From assembly GCA_963776675.1 (NCBI GenBank), contig CAVZNR010000036.1, positions 62,001 to 126,000 of the forward strand: a DNA stretch of 64,000 bases, read 5' to 3'. The notes beneath the pieces are model-generated. The model worked only from the letters and a program-made list of their open reading frames with translations, was not told where the DNA came from and searched no databases. Every line of letters begins with the position of its first letter. Position 1 is the first letter of the stretch. Both the position numbers and the translations under genes were made by a program. Below, one piece after another: positions 1 through 9,104 of this stretch. Source of the DNA: Hyphomicrobium_A sp963776675 (GTDB taxonomy: Bacteria; Pseudomonadota; Alphaproteobacteria; Rhizobiales; Hyphomicrobiaceae).

Positions 1-821
1 TCGATGGAGCCGGTGAGACAATTGAGCAGCGTCGTCTTGCCCGAGCCCGTGCCGCCCGAGATCAACACGTTGCAGCGCACGCGACCAATGATCTCCAGGA
101 TGGTGCGGGTAGAGGCCGTGATGGTGCCGATCCGCACGAGCTGCTCGAGATTGAGCCGGTCACGTTTGAATTTTCGGATGGTGAGCACGGGGCCGTCGAT
201 GGCGAGCGGCGGAGCAATCACGTTGACGCGGGAGCCGTCGGGCAAGCGCGCGTCGCAGATGGGGCTCGATTCATCGACGCGGCGCCCCACCTGGCTGACG
301 ATGCGCTGGCAGATGTTCATAAGCTGCATGTTGTCGGCGAAGCGCACACCCGTCTTCTCGACCTTGCCGCCAACCTCGATAAACGTGGCATCGGCGCCGT
401 TGACCATGATGTCGGCGATCTCGTCGCGCGCCAGCAGAGGCTCCAACGGTCCGTAGCCCAGAACGTCGTTGCAGATGTCCTCGAGCAGCTCCTCCTGCTC
501 GGCAATCGACATGACAACGTTCTTGATCTGGATGATCTCGCTGACGATGTCGCGGATCTCCTCGCGCGCCGAGTCTGCGTCCAGCTTGGCGAGCTGCGTG
601 AGATCGATGGTGTCGATCAGTGCGTTGAAGACCGTGGTCTTGACGTCGTAGTACTCTTCCGAGTGCCGGCGTCGCTGATCAGCTGCAGCGGTGCTCGGAG
701 CAGCCTCGGTCTTCGGTGGTGCAGGCTGAGGCTCCGGCGCTTTTGCCGGGCGCGCCGCCTGCGGCTCCGGCGGCTGCACCGGGCGCGGGGGCGTGATCGT
801 CGTGCTACGCTTACCGAACAT
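1..821 (-). CDS. cpaF: Tad pilus assembly ATPase CpaF (5' part, cut by window edge)
   Basis: First 273 codons of the secretion ATPase that powers Flp-pilus assembly at the inner membrane; the rest lies left of base 1. The ATG at 821 opens a Pro/Ala-rich leader (about residues 8-50), then the N-terminal helical domain and the start of the RecA-like core, with a Walker A motif GGTGSGKTTLL at about residues 256-266. It begins 13 bases after the cpaE stop, the usual cpaE-cpaF order, so one transcript with cpaA-E is likely. The Walker B, His box and the tadB/tadC platform genes would be outside the window. Confidence 0.95.
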   Translation of the reverse strand, partial: MFGKRSTTITPPRPVQPPEPQAARPAKAPEPQPAPPKTEAAPSTAAADQRRRHSEEYYDVKTTVFNALIDTIDLTQLAKLDADSAREEIRDIVSEIIQIKNVVMSIAEQEELLEDICNDVLGYGPLEPLLARDEIADIMVNGADATFIEVGGKVEKTGVRFADNMQLMNICQRIVSQVGRRVDESSPICDARLPDGSRVNVIAPPLAIDGPVLTIRKFKRDRLNLEQLVRIGTITASTRTILEIIGRVRCNVLISGGTGSGKTTLLNCLTGSI

Positions 822-834
822 TGCAGCGGAACCC

Positions 835-2151
835 TTACAGCTTGATCCTCAGTTTCTCGAGCAGCGGCGCCAACGCCGACGGCTTCTTGACGGCCTGAAG
901 CTCGCGCCGGTTCGTCATCGCGAGGGCGATCTCGCGGAAGGCCGCTGCTGACTTCGCCTTGGAGTTCAGCTCCTCGATCATCTGACCATTGTTGGCGGCC
1001 TGCCCAAACGTCTCCGCATCGAAGTCGACGACGCTGATCGCCTTGATGCCGAGTGCCGACTCGAATTCCTTGACGCTGATCTCAGGCCGCTTGGGCATGT
1101 TGACCATGTTCATGACGAGGCGCGGCTCGCTGTCGTTGCGACGGGTGGCGCGCAATAGATCGACGAGGCTCTTGGCGTTGCGCAAATTGGCGAGGTCGGG
1201 CGCGGCAGTGACGATCACCTCGTCGGCCTGCACAAGCACGCTCTTGGTCCATGCCGTCCACGTATGGGGCAAATCGACGGCCAAGTAGGGCACGTTCTGG
1301 CGTACGACGTCGATGACCTGATCACAGCCGGCAACGGTGATCTCGTAATCGCGGTCGAGAACCACGGGCGCGGCGAAGATCGACAGGTGGTCCGAGCATT
1401 TGGTCAGGAGACGGTCGAGCAGCACCTCGTCGAGGCGCTCGGGGCTCGCCAGAGCATCGGCGATGCCCTGTACGGGGTCCTGATTGAAATCCAGACCGGT
1501 GGTGCCAAAGGCAAGATCGAGATCGGCGATGACGACGTTGGTCTTGAACTGCTCCGACAGCGCCCATCCCGCGTTGTGGCAGATGGTGGAGGAGCCGACG
1601 CCGCCCTTGGCACCGATGAAGGCATAGACGTGACCGACCGGCTCGGTCTCGGGATTGTTGTAGAGGTTGGAGATGGCCTCCATCAGCTGCATCGGATCGA
1701 CGGGCTCCACCAGGTACTCAGAAACGCCGCGGCGCAGAAGGCTGCGGTAGAGGACCACGTCGTTGACCTGGCCGATGACGATGACCTTGGTGCCCGGATC
1801 GCAGCACTCGGCCAGGCGGTCCAGCTCCATGAGCACGTGATCGCGCGGCAGACCGCTCTCGACGATGACGAGATTGGGGGTGGGGTTCTGCTGGAAGTGC
1901 GCGACCGCCGCCTCGATGCCGCCCATGTGCAGCGCCACGTGGACTTTGGCGAGGCGCCGATCCTCGGCGGCAACCTGCATGATGTCCGCCGTCGCCGGAT
2001 GCTCGCAAAACGCCTGTATCGAGATACGCGGGATCGGCCGCGCCCGCGTGCTCGCAGACTCCTCGGCCAGGCGCGCGTCTTCGCCCGGCGGCGCGACATC
2101 CATACCGCCCACCTCGTCGGCGTTCGGATCAGAATAAGCAGGCTTCGACAT
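835..2151 (-). CDS. cpaE: Tad pilus assembly protein CpaE (receiver-like plus MinD/ParA-type ATPase)
   Basis: 438 residues, normal family length. The N-terminal half resembles a degenerate response-regulator receiver (about residues 50-160) with the DVVLYRSLLRRGVSEYLVEP region typical of CpaE. The C-terminal half is a MinD/ParA-like ATPase with a deviant Walker A, GAKGGVGSST, near residue 180 and an ADLDLAFG Walker A' segment. In Caulobacter CpaE helps place the pilus machine at one pole (family knowledge). It lies between cpaD and cpaF with short gaps on the same strand. Confidence 0.93.
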   Translation of the reverse strand: MSKPAYSDPNADEVGGMDVAPPGEDARLAEESASTRARPIPRISIQAFCEHPATADIMQVAAEDRRLAKVHVALHMGGIEAAVAHFQQNPTPNLVIVESGLPRDHVLMELDRLAECCDPGTKVIVIGQVNDVVLYRSLLRRGVSEYLVEPVDPMQLMEAISNLYNNPETEPVGHVYAFIGAKGGVGSSTICHNAGWALSEQFKTNVVIADLDLAFGTTGLDFNQDPVQGIADALASPERLDEVLLDRLLTKCSDHLSIFAAPVVLDRDYEITVAGCDQVIDVVRQNVPYLAVDLPHTWTAWTKSVLVQADEVIVTAAPDLANLRNAKSLVDLLRATRRNDSEPRLVMNMVNMPKRPEISVKEFESALGIKAISVVDFDAETFGQAANNGQMIEELNSKAKSAAAFREIALAMTNRRELQAVKKPSALAPLLEKLRIKL

Positions 2152-2183
2152 GACTTCGGCGACCTTCAGTTACCCTTGCGGCC

Positions 2184-2927
2184 CTAGTTGCTGTTGTCTC
2201 TGTTGACCCGCTCGTCAGGTGACTTTGTGGCACCCGTCGGCCTCCCGGCTACGTACTTGCTCCACACCTGATCTCTGCGCTCGCTGGAGCGCGCGGTCTC
2301 GCTGCGCGGGCCCAGCAGATCGGCGGGGTTGGCGACCATGGCAGCGAGGTTGTGCTGACCGGCACACGCCAAATTGGGATAGGGCAGGTTCATGGGGTCA
2401 TAGGCGAGATTGGTTGACCAGTCGCCGCACTGAGGCGGTTCCGCCACGTAGCGAAGATAGGAGACGCGGATCGGCGGCTCGCGCGAGCCCTCAGCGTCGT
2501 ACGCCTCCACCGAGATAGCGGCCTCCGAAAACCCCTGATTGTACAGTAGCGACCTGACCTCGCTCACGGCATACATGGCGGCAACTTCATTGGCGCCGCC
2601 GCTCGGCGCGGCAATGACGAGACGGCTGTTGCCGGCGTCCGTCGTGCGGTAGTGCGAGGCGAAGTCGACAAGCTCGGCGCGCTGCGCAGGGCTCAATCCA
2701 TTGGCGCCGCGGCGCACCCGCACTGAATAGGTGGTGGGCTCCTGCGACACCAGGATCGGGTGGCGCTGCGAGCTGTCGACGAGGGTCCAGCCGGCAACAC
2801 GGGTCGGATCCTCGGTGGTCTTGCAGCCGGCCAGACCGAGGGATGCCGCACCGAGGCAAGCGAGCGTCACGCCCCGAGCCAAGGCGCTTTTTGCGGGCGT
2901 CGTCGTCTTTGTTTGTGCTTTAGCCAT
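2184..2927 (-). CDS. cpaD: Tad pilus lipoprotein CpaD
   Basis: 247-residue exported protein. Residues 1-35 form a lipoprotein signal ending in the lipobox SLGLAGC, so it is probably anchored to a membrane through the Cys. The body matches the CpaD family, a lipoprotein of the Tad secretin complex, with conserved PPQCGDWS and NPADLLGPR segments. It sits 19 bases after cpaC and 33 bases before cpaE, in conserved order. Confidence 0.92.
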   Translation of the reverse strand: MAKAQTKTTTPAKSALARGVTLACLGAASLGLAGCKTTEDPTRVAGWTLVDSSQRHPILVSQEPTTYSVRVRRGANGLSPAQRAELVDFASHYRTTDAGNSRLVIAAPSGGANEVAAMYAVSEVRSLLYNQGFSEAAISVEAYDAEGSREPPIRVSYLRYVAEPPQCGDWSTNLAYDPMNLPYPNLACAGQHNLAAMVANPADLLGPRSETARSSERRDQVWSKYVAGRPTGATKSPDERVNRDNSN

Positions 2928-2945
2928 GTCGCCGTTCCGCCCGTC

Positions 2946-4622
2946 CTATTCGACGATGAATCCGTAATCGCCCTTGAGATCGCCCACCGGCGCAGGGGCC
3001 CCACCTCCGTAGATGCGGTTGATGTGGCCAAGGAAGTTCGCCTTGCGATCTGTAGGGTCGCCCATGCCGTCCTGTGGAAGCGCAAGCTGCTGGCGCGCCA
3101 CCGGCCGCACCATGTAAGGCGTCACGATCACGACGAGCTCGGTCTCCGATTTCAGGTAGTCGTGGCTGCGAAAAAGCGTGCCCAGAATCGGCAGATCTTT
3201 GAGGCCGGGAAATCCATCGACGCTCTGCCGGCTATCCTCCGAAAGCAGGCCGGCAAGGGCGAGCGAGCCGCCCGAGGGAAGCTCCACCGTGGAGTTGGCC
3301 TGCCGCTTCTTGAGGGCAGGAATGGAGATGCCCGAAAGTACAACAGCGCCGTCCTGTGTTAACTCGCTGACCTCGCTCTCGATCTTCAGGCTGATGCGGC
3401 CTTCCGACATCACGACGGGAGTGAAGGCGAGACCGATGCCGTATTCCTTGTAGGTAACGCTCACCTGCCCGAGGCTGTCGACGACGGGAACGGGATATTC
3501 GCCGCCTGCCAGAAACTTTGCCGGCTCGCCCGAGACCGCCGTGAGATTGGGCTCAGCAAGCGTCCTTAAAAGGCCGTCGCGCTCCAGCGCGCGCACGGCA
3601 CCGGCAACGGTCTGGTTCCCCGACTGGTAAACTCCACCGACGCCCGAATTGCCGAACGCCGTCGTTCCAGCGGATGTCGTGGGGCCGGAGTTGAAGAGCG
3701 ACAAAGCTCCGTCTGCGATGCCGGCAGTCGGCAATGAGCCCAGACCTGCCGCCGCGGTCAGCGGAAAAGAGTTATCGCTGAGGACCGACCAGGTGAAGTT
3801 GCCCGAGTTGAGCAGCGCGCCGATATTGATACCGAACTGCTTCAGGATCGAGCGCTGCACTTCGGCGACGGTTACGCGCAGCATGACCTGCTCCTCGCCC
3901 TCGACCGAGAGCAAGTTGATGATCGGCTTGGCGGCGTAGGGATCGTCTCCTGAGCTTGAAGTCGTGGTGTCGGCCTGCGTTTGCGTACTGTAGGCCGACG
4001 TGGGACCGCCTGCGCTGGTGGAGCTCTGCGTATTCGTCGTGCTGGTCGCGTTGTTCTGGTTGCTGGAGCCGGTGGTGCCGATGGTGCCCGCATAGGAGGC
4101 GGAAAACTGCGCCGCGATCTGTGCGGCCCGGTCGGAATCGACCGGCGTGCGCACCGATCCGGTCAGGATGATCGCCTTGCCTGCGAGCTCGCTATGGATG
4201 TTGGAGCCGGGGATGAGACGTGCCAGCAGTTGATCGAGCGCCGAGAGATCGGCACCGACCGCCACCTCCAGCGTCAGGATCTGCTGGCCGTACTCGTCGA
4301 AGAAGAAGGCGTTGGTCTGGCCCGACTTCTTGGCGATGAGAAACACGCGGTCTGAAGATTGCACCACGGCATCCATCAACTGCGGGTCGGAGACCAGCAC
4401 ATCCTTGAGCGGAATGGGAAACTGCACGACGATAGAGCGGCCCACGCCGAGGTCGATCCGCTTGGAAAGCGGAAAGGCGGCGTTCGCCGGAATACGAAGC
4501 ACGGAGTCACGGATCCCTGGTCCGTCGCGCGCTTCAGCCCTTGGTGCGTGGGTCGACAGAGCCATGGCGGCAAGGAGAGCCGCGGCCATGCTTGCGCAAA
4601 CCCAATTTAGGGTCGTTCGCAT
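2946..4622 (-). CDS. cpaC: Tad pilus outer-membrane secretin CpaC (RcpA)
   Basis: 558 residues from the ATG at 4622, chosen over an in-frame start at 4664 because AGAAGG sits nine bases upstream and the protein then opens with a normal signal peptide (MRTTLNW, hydrophobic core, cleavage near residue 30). The N-terminal pilus-formation domain (about 50-140) is followed by a BON-like segment, a long Ser/Thr/Gln-rich low-complexity linker (about 180-230) and the C-terminal secretin channel with its VPVVDSLGQVSVTYKEYGIGL region. It forms the outer-membrane pore of the Flp pilus. Confidence 0.95.
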   Translation of the reverse strand: MRTTLNWVCASMAAALLAAMALSTHAPRAEARDGPGIRDSVLRIPANAAFPLSKRIDLGVGRSIVVQFPIPLKDVLVSDPQLMDAVVQSSDRVFLIAKKSGQTNAFFFDEYGQQILTLEVAVGADLSALDQLLARLIPGSNIHSELAGKAIILTGSVRTPVDSDRAAQIAAQFSASYAGTIGTTGSSNQNNATSTTNTQSSTSAGGPTSAYSTQTQADTTTSSSGDDPYAAKPIINLLSVEGEEQVMLRVTVAEVQRSILKQFGINIGALLNSGNFTWSVLSDNSFPLTAAAGLGSLPTAGIADGALSLFNSGPTTSAGTTAFGNSGVGGVYQSGNQTVAGAVRALERDGLLRTLAEPNLTAVSGEPAKFLAGGEYPVPVVDSLGQVSVTYKEYGIGLAFTPVVMSEGRISLKIESEVSELTQDGAVVLSGISIPALKKRQANSTVELPSGGSLALAGLLSEDSRQSVDGFPGLKDLPILGTLFRSHDYLKSETELVVIVTPYMVRPVARQQLALPQDGMGDPTDRKANFLGHINRIYGGGAPAPVGDLKGDYGFIVE

Positions 4623-4664
4623 CGTTGAGTACCTTCTGGAACAGCTGAGACTGAAGCACTGCAC

Positions 4665-5468
4665 TCAGTTCACGCTGTATGCGCGCGTGGGTACGCCATA
4701 TTTGAGGACGCGTACGGCACTGCTGCGTCGAGTGTCGAAAGGATCACTACTCGGGCCGGGCCCATTGGGATCTGCGTCTGCGATGCTGCGCAACGACAGA
4801 CTGATCTCGCCCATCGAATTGGCGCGCACCAGCATCTCGGCCTGCTCCGGAGTCAGCTCGAGCGTAGCGGTGTTGGCGCCTCCTTGCGGGGACTTGCTGT
4901 CCTTCTTGGTCTCGATCTGCTGGCCGATCGCCAGCACGCGAACATTGTGGAACAGCGTATCGCTCACGACGGCATCGACGCCGTTGGTGCTGCGCAAGCG
5001 CCGCGTCAGAATGACATCGACGTGATCGTTGGGCAGAATGAGCCGCCCTGCCGCAGTCTCCTCCTTGATGCGCGTTGATACGGCGCGCATGCCCTTGGGA
5101 AGAATTGCGGCCAGAACGCCGCCGTCACCGGCCTTGATCAGCTTGTTTCGCGTCACCGGCTCGCCCTGCAGGATCGGCGCACGTACAATGGCTCCCGTCG
5201 CACTGCGCATGCCGTTCTCACCCTTGCTCTTGGTGATGAACGCGGGCGTCACAGCATCCTTGGGCCACGTCTGCCAGCGAAAGTCGCTTTGCTTGGTAAG
5301 CTCGCCGAGCGAGATGTCCTTGCGGGCCACAAGAACCTCGGCCGCATCGAGCGCCGTCTCCACCTTCGTCGGGGCGGAAGGCGTGCTGACGATGGAGCGC
5401 ATCAGCATGAACGCTAGGAGGCCCGCGCCTCCCGCGATCGCAATGCCGATTACCTGGGCTCGTTTCAT
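4665..5468 (-). CDS. cpaB: Tad pilus assembly protein CpaB (RcpC)
   Basis: 267 residues. One N-terminal transmembrane segment (about residues 6-24) precedes a periplasmic SAF/RcpC domain with ILRGEP-like (here ILQGEPVTRNKL) and GMRAVSTRI motifs. CpaB assists assembly of the secretin complex. A 42-base gap separates it from the chosen cpaC start, consistent with one operon. No abnormality is visible. Confidence 0.93.
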   Translation of the reverse strand: MKRAQVIGIAIAGGAGLLAFMLMRSIVSTPSAPTKVETALDAAEVLVARKDISLGELTKQSDFRWQTWPKDAVTPAFITKSKGENGMRSATGAIVRAPILQGEPVTRNKLIKAGDGGVLAAILPKGMRAVSTRIKEETAAGRLILPNDHVDVILTRRLRSTNGVDAVVSDTLFHNVRVLAIGQQIETKKDSKSPQGGANTATLELTPEQAEMLVRANSMGEISLSLRSIADADPNGPGPSSDPFDTRRSSAVRVLKYGVPTRAYSVN

Positions 5469-5611
5469 CAGCTACGAATTCCTTAGGTGCCCCGAGAACT
5501 CGATCTCCGGGCTTCGGTCCGAAGGTGCATCACAATCGTCAACGCGAAGTTAATCTGCGTCACGGATTGACGCTTCCACCGGGCTAAGGGCGGCATCGTT
5601 GCAACACCATC

Positions 5612-6121
5612 TTAGCTTCCGAGTGCCGCGTACCAGCTCGTCGACGGATAGGTGATCAACGCTCCGGCGGCGATGGCGACACCGTACGGCATGCCTCCGC
5701 CCTGGGTATGAAGTCGCAGAGCCCAGTCGGGCAACGGGAACGCGGTTGCAGGAACGCGGCGATAGGCCAGGATCGCAAGTGCCAAAGCACCGCCGAAGAT
5801 GGCCACCAGCGCAAGAAATCCCACCAACTGATCGAAGCCGAGCCAAAGCGCGGCAACAGCCAGGATCTTGCCGTCGCCACCGCCGATCCAGCCCAGCGCG
5901 AACAGCAATATCCCGGCGATCAGCATCAAGGCGCCGGCCGCAAGATGCATGAGCATTTCCTGTCCCGAGAGGCCTGCGATGGGTGCGATGACGAGGAAGG
6001 CGACGCACAGTCCGATCGATAGCAGGTTGGGTATTTTCATCGTCAGCAAGTCCGTTGCGGCGGCAAACGCCATCGCAAACGGAAAAACGAGAAGAAGAAG
6101 TTGCTGCAACACTTCGGTCAC
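5612..6121 (-). CDS. cpaA: Prepilin peptidase CpaA (A24 family)
   Basis: 169 residues, the compact CpaA/TadV type without the methylase domain. Several hydrophobic helices span the inner membrane. The two catalytic aspartates of this GXGD-type protease are visible: one in the ATDLLTMKIPN segment near residue 25 and the other in the GGGDGK motif near residue 80. It processes the Flp prepilin and probably the TadE-like pseudopilins in this locus. It lies between pilA and cpaB with a gap of about 140 bases on each side. Confidence 0.92.
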   Translation of the reverse strand: MTEVLQQLLLLVFPFAMAFAAATDLLTMKIPNLLSIGLCVAFLVIAPIAGLSGQEMLMHLAAGALMLIAGILLFALGWIGGGDGKILAVAALWLGFDQLVGFLALVAIFGGALALAILAYRRVPATAFPLPDWALRLHTQGGGMPYGVAIAAGALITYPSTSWYAALGS

Positions 6122-6201
6122 TTTCTCACACCCACGTTCGGTCGAACCGTAATGCGAGTGTCCTCAACCCGGGTTAAGCGAGCGGCTGCAGCACCCGCCG
6201 C

Positions 6202-6242
6202 CAAGAAAGAGAGCCACCCAGCGCCGAAACGCCAGGTGGCTC
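6202..6242 (-). terminator. Hairpin terminator or attenuator after pilA
   Basis: An 8-bp perfect stem, GAGCCACC (6211-6218) with GGTGGCTC (6235-6242), is followed on the minus strand by a T-rich tail (TCTTTCTT). It lies between pilA and cpaA. Such a site often lets the abundant pilin message outnumber the assembly genes; that role is inferred. Confidence 0.6.
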
Positions 6243-6287
6243 CCAATACCGAGCGGCTCTGGCAGAGAGCCGTCTTGCTGGCTCCGG

Positions 6288-6479
6288 TTACTGAGTTGTC
6301 GTTGTCGTAGTCGCCGAATCCAGCTCGCCCTTGATGTTGCCGAACAGACTGTTGAGGCCGTCCTTGAGGGTACCGAGGCCGGCGATAATGCCAACGCCGA
6401 CGATGGCGGCGATCAGCCCGTACTCGATGGCCGTGGCACCCAACTCATCGTTCGCGAAGCGCGTGATGATAGATTTCAT
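6288..6479 (-). CDS. pilA: Flp-family type IVc major pilin
   Basis: 63 residues from the ATG at 6479, preceded by GGGAGAG on the minus strand; an in-frame start at 6620 is rejected because it adds an unrelated leader. The sequence has the Flp layout: a short positive leader ending in Gly, cleavage before ATAIEYGLIAA (with the conserved Glu5 and Tyr6 of the mature protein), a hydrophobic helix, and a short tail ending in a run of threonines. CpaA should cleave it. A hairpin follows the gene and a long divergent promoter region precedes it. Confidence 0.95.
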   Translation of the reverse strand: MKSIITRFANDELGATAIEYGLIAAIVGVGIIAGLGTLKDGLNSLFGNIKGELDSATTTTTTQ

Positions 6480-6579
6480 GACAACTCTCCCATTCTTGTT
6501 TGGAATACTCATTCCGTCCGGACGAGGAGCTCTCAAGTCTCTTTGGCGCCGAACTGATGGGAGATTGCGCCGGCATCTA

Positions 6580-6594
6580 TTAATCCTTGGTAAA
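6580..6594 (-). promoter_or_regulatory. Candidate CtrA-binding site upstream of pilA
   Basis: On the minus strand the site reads TTTA-N7-TTAA, one mismatch from the CtrA consensus TTAA-N7-TTAA, about 100 bases before the pilA start. CtrA activates pilA in Caulobacter, and ctrA itself is in this window. The call rests on motif and context only. Confidence 0.4.
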
Positions 6595-6662
6595 ACGCAA
6601 GTAATTCTCCATAAAGACATCCTAACAGGGCATTATTTTGCCCGAATGCGATTGATAAATTT

Positions 6663-6687
6663 GTCTACAAATGCCAAATTTGTAGAC
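6663..6687. repeat. Perfect 10-bp inverted repeat in the pilus control region
   Basis: GTCTACAAAT and ATTTGTAGAC are exact reverse complements separated by GCCAA. It sits about 190 bases upstream of pilA and 250 before the plus-strand gene. The symmetry suits a dimeric regulator operator; a stem-loop is possible but there is no T tract. Confidence 0.5.
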
Positions 6688-6933
6688 TACTTTCCAGGAC
6701 CGCAAGAACTCTCCCGGTATTCCAAAGCATTCATTGGGCGCGCGCGCAAATCCCGTCGTTCTATTGCACCGCTTTATAGCTTTGATCCTTGCAGCGCCTG
6801 CCGCAGTCCTGCTCCTCCATTTCGTGGAGAGAGCCGGGCCGTGCTCGCGCCTCCGCCCTGGCGCCATCCCTGTTCCCGATGTCCGACCGCAGGGATCGCG
6901 GCGTTTCCCCTTCATTCACCATTTCCTGAGGTA

Positions 6934-7512
6934 ATGGCTTTCGTTCGAGCAAACGCCCAACCGCATCCCATGCAGACGCAGCCAATCCAGCACATGACCG
7001 AGCCACCTCCGATGACGACCCACCTTGCAGCTTGGGGACGGGCGGCGTGCCTTGCACTGGTGTGCTTGACGGGTGCCACGGCATTACTTGCCTCGACAAC
7101 ACACGCCGCCGATCTCGTCGTCCGCTATGACCAATCGCAGCTCCTCCGGCTGCCGCGGCCGGCAGCCGACATCATCATCGGCAATCCGTCGATCGCGGAC
7201 GTGTCCATTCAAGGCGGGAATTTGCTGGTCGTCACCGGCAAGACGTTCGGCATCACCAACATCATTGCCCTGGACGAGCAGCGCAATGTCATCCAGGACC
7301 AGCGCATCGTGGTCGAGCGTGATGACCAGCGAATGGTCGTGCTCTACCGTGGTGCCGTGCGCGAATCCTATAGCTGCACGCCCAGCTGTGCCCCCACGCT
7401 CACCGTCGGCGATGAGCAGACGTTCTTTGATGCGACGTTGAAGAATTCCCAGAGCAAGAGCGGCGCTGCGAGCGGGTCTGGCAACCAGAACCCGGCGTCC
7501 TCCAACCAATAG
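6934..7512 (+). CDS. Exported pilus-assembly protein with secretin N-terminal domain
   Basis: 192 residues from the ATG at 6934; the start is uncertain and ATGs at 6994 or 7012 also give a good signal peptide (hydrophobic ACLALVCLTGATALLA, cleavage near THAADL). The mature part resembles the pilus-formation N-terminal domain that opens CpaC (LVVRYDQSQLLRLPRPAADI, then IIGNPSIADV and TGKTFGITNIIALD) but there is no secretin channel. A polar Ser/Gln/Asn-rich tail closes it. It may act beside CpaC in the periplasm (inference). It is transcribed away from pilA. Confidence 0.8.
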   Translation: MAFVRANAQPHPMQTQPIQHMTEPPPMTTHLAAWGRAACLALVCLTGATALLASTTHAADLVVRYDQSQLLRLPRPAADIIIGNPSIADVSIQGGNLLVVTGKTFGITNIIALDEQRNVIQDQRIVVERDDQRMVVLYRGAVRESYSCTPSCAPTLTVGDEQTFFDATLKNSQSKSGAASGSGNQNPASSNQ

Positions 7513-7681
7513 CTCCGGCTCCTCGAGCCGCATTGCGGCGGGCTCCGCGCGCCAGGTCATTTTGACCGCGCGCTTAAGGTTTCGCTCACTGAAACTGCTC
7601 AATTGCTATGCAAGCAATACATCTTTCATAGACGTAAAGCTATTTTCGCGCCCGTGTTGACGTGCGTTCGAGGCAAGCTAC

Positions 7682-8284
7682 ATGCGTCCGCCTTTCCTTT
7701 CTTATGGCAACTCCGCCCCCCGGCGCTGCAGCAAGCTTGCGCGCTGGCTAGGCAACGAGCGCGGCTCGGCGGCGATCGAGTTTGCCCTGGTGGCGCTGCC
7801 ATTCTTTCTGTTCGTACTCGGCCTGCTTGGCATCGGCCTCTATTTCTTCACGGTCAGCTCTCTCGAGCACGGCGCCGAGTCGGCCGCACGCCAAGTCCGC
7901 ACCGGGCAAGCTCAAAAGAGCGGGCTCACAGTCGGCAACTTCAAACAGCTCGTTTGCGACGAGGCCGGAACCTACATCGACTGCAGCAAGCTCCACGTTC
8001 TCGTCCAGCATTCAGCGACGTGGGCCGGCATAGATCCAGAACCGTGCGTCAACTCCAGCAACGAAATGTCGGATTCGACCGGCGATACCGATGACTCGCT
8101 CTACGCCTACACGGGCGGCGCCAGCCAAGTGGCGCTGATCACGCTCTGCTATCAATGGGACCTGGCGACGACATTCGCCTTTCTCAAGCTGGGTACAGGC
8201 AGCGATGGCTCCGGCCCCGCCGTCATTCAGGCGACAACGGCCTTTCGCATCGAGCCGTATTCATCTTCATCGTCGTCATCCTAA
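7682..8284 (+). CDS. TadE-like pseudopilin
   Basis: 200 residues. After a basic leader the segment ERGSAAIEFALVALPFFLF resembles a TadE/TadG prepilin-like helix; the rest is probably periplasmic, with four Cys residues and a Ser-rich end. GAGG lies eight bases before the ATG. Its last base overlaps the ATG of the next gene (TAATG), so the two are probably translated together. TadE proteins are minor subunits needed for Flp pilus assembly and are processed by CpaA (family knowledge). Confidence 0.85.
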   Translation: MRPPFLSYGNSAPRRCSKLARWLGNERGSAAIEFALVALPFFLFVLGLLGIGLYFFTVSSLEHGAESAARQVRTGQAQKSGLTVGNFKQLVCDEAGTYIDCSKLHVLVQHSATWAGIDPEPCVNSSNEMSDSTGDTDDSLYAYTGGASQVALITLCYQWDLATTFAFLKLGTGSDGSGPAVIQATTAFRIEPYSSSSSSS

Positions 8285-8937
8285 TGTCGAGCACATCACA
8301 CAGAGCGACCGAGACCGTCATGCGTGGCATCAGACTTTCCCGAATCATGTCGGCACTGCGAGCAGCGTGGCGCTGCCAGCAGGGCGCAGCCGCCACCGAG
8401 TTCGCCTTCCTCGCGCCGTTGCTCATGCTGATGCTCCTGGGCACGATCGAAGTTGGACGTGCCATCAGCGTGGATCGCCATTTCTCGTTGGCGACCTCCA
8501 CGGCCAGCGACCTCGTCGCACGCGAGGAGTCGCTGGGTGAGACAGATGCAAACGCACAGACGAATCTCAAGGCGATGATGGACTCCATCCAGTTCATGAT
8601 GAAACCCTACGACGCGTCGTCCCTGAAGATGGGTGTATTCCAGGTCAGGGCCTCACCCGACGATGCGACCGATACCCGCGTTGATTGGTCGTACTCGTTC
8701 AACGGCTACGCCGTGCCGTCGAAATGCGATACCTATGCGATTCCGTCCGGCCTCATCGATAAGGGCGCGTCCGTGATCGTGGTCAAATCCAGCTACGTCT
8801 TTCATCCCCTGTTCGCCGATTTCGTGCCGGGATTTGGCGGCGACACGACGTGGAACGACACGTCCATCCACAGCCCGCGCAACAGCTGCGTCGATTACCT
8901 AGATGGCGACAACTGCAGCTCGCTCGACTGCCCCTGA
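8284..8937 (+). CDS. Second TadE-like pseudopilin
   Basis: 217 residues from the ATG at 8284, which overlaps the preceding stop; an ATG at 8320 is the alternative. The helix GAAATEFAFLAPLLMLMLLG is TadE-like, followed by EVGRAISVDRHFSLATST, typical of the family, and a periplasmic domain with Cys residues near the end (NSCVDYLDGDNCSSLDCP). The pair probably forms a TadE/TadF-like heterodimer of minor pilins (inference). Confidence 0.85.
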   Translation: MSSTSHRATETVMRGIRLSRIMSALRAAWRCQQGAAATEFAFLAPLLMLMLLGTIEVGRAISVDRHFSLATSTASDLVAREESLGETDANAQTNLKAMMDSIQFMMKPYDASSLKMGVFQVRASPDDATDTRVDWSYSFNGYAVPSKCDTYAIPSGLIDKGASVIVVKSSYVFHPLFADFVPGFGGDTTWNDTSIHSPRNSCVDYLDGDNCSSLDCP

Positions 8938-9104
8938 GCGCCCCCAGGGGCGCCGAAACCGCGGTCAAACCTTATTTTCAGCGCGATTCGCAAACACTAT
9001 TTCCGTTGACGGATTATCCTAGATCACTATGCCATCGTCGCTAGTCGTCCTATTGTCCCGAATCGTCCGTAGTCAAACGAGATCAGCTGGCAAAAGCAGG
9101 CGAA

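Larger units (their letters stand above)
6480..6933. promoter_or_regulatory. Divergent control region between pilA and the plus-strand pilus genes
   Basis: 454 bases with no convincing gene, clearly more AT-rich than the surroundings around 6580-6700. It holds a CtrA-like site and a perfect inverted repeat (listed separately), so both the pilA and the tadE-side promoters probably lie here. No exact promoter hexamers are assigned. Confidence 0.55.
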
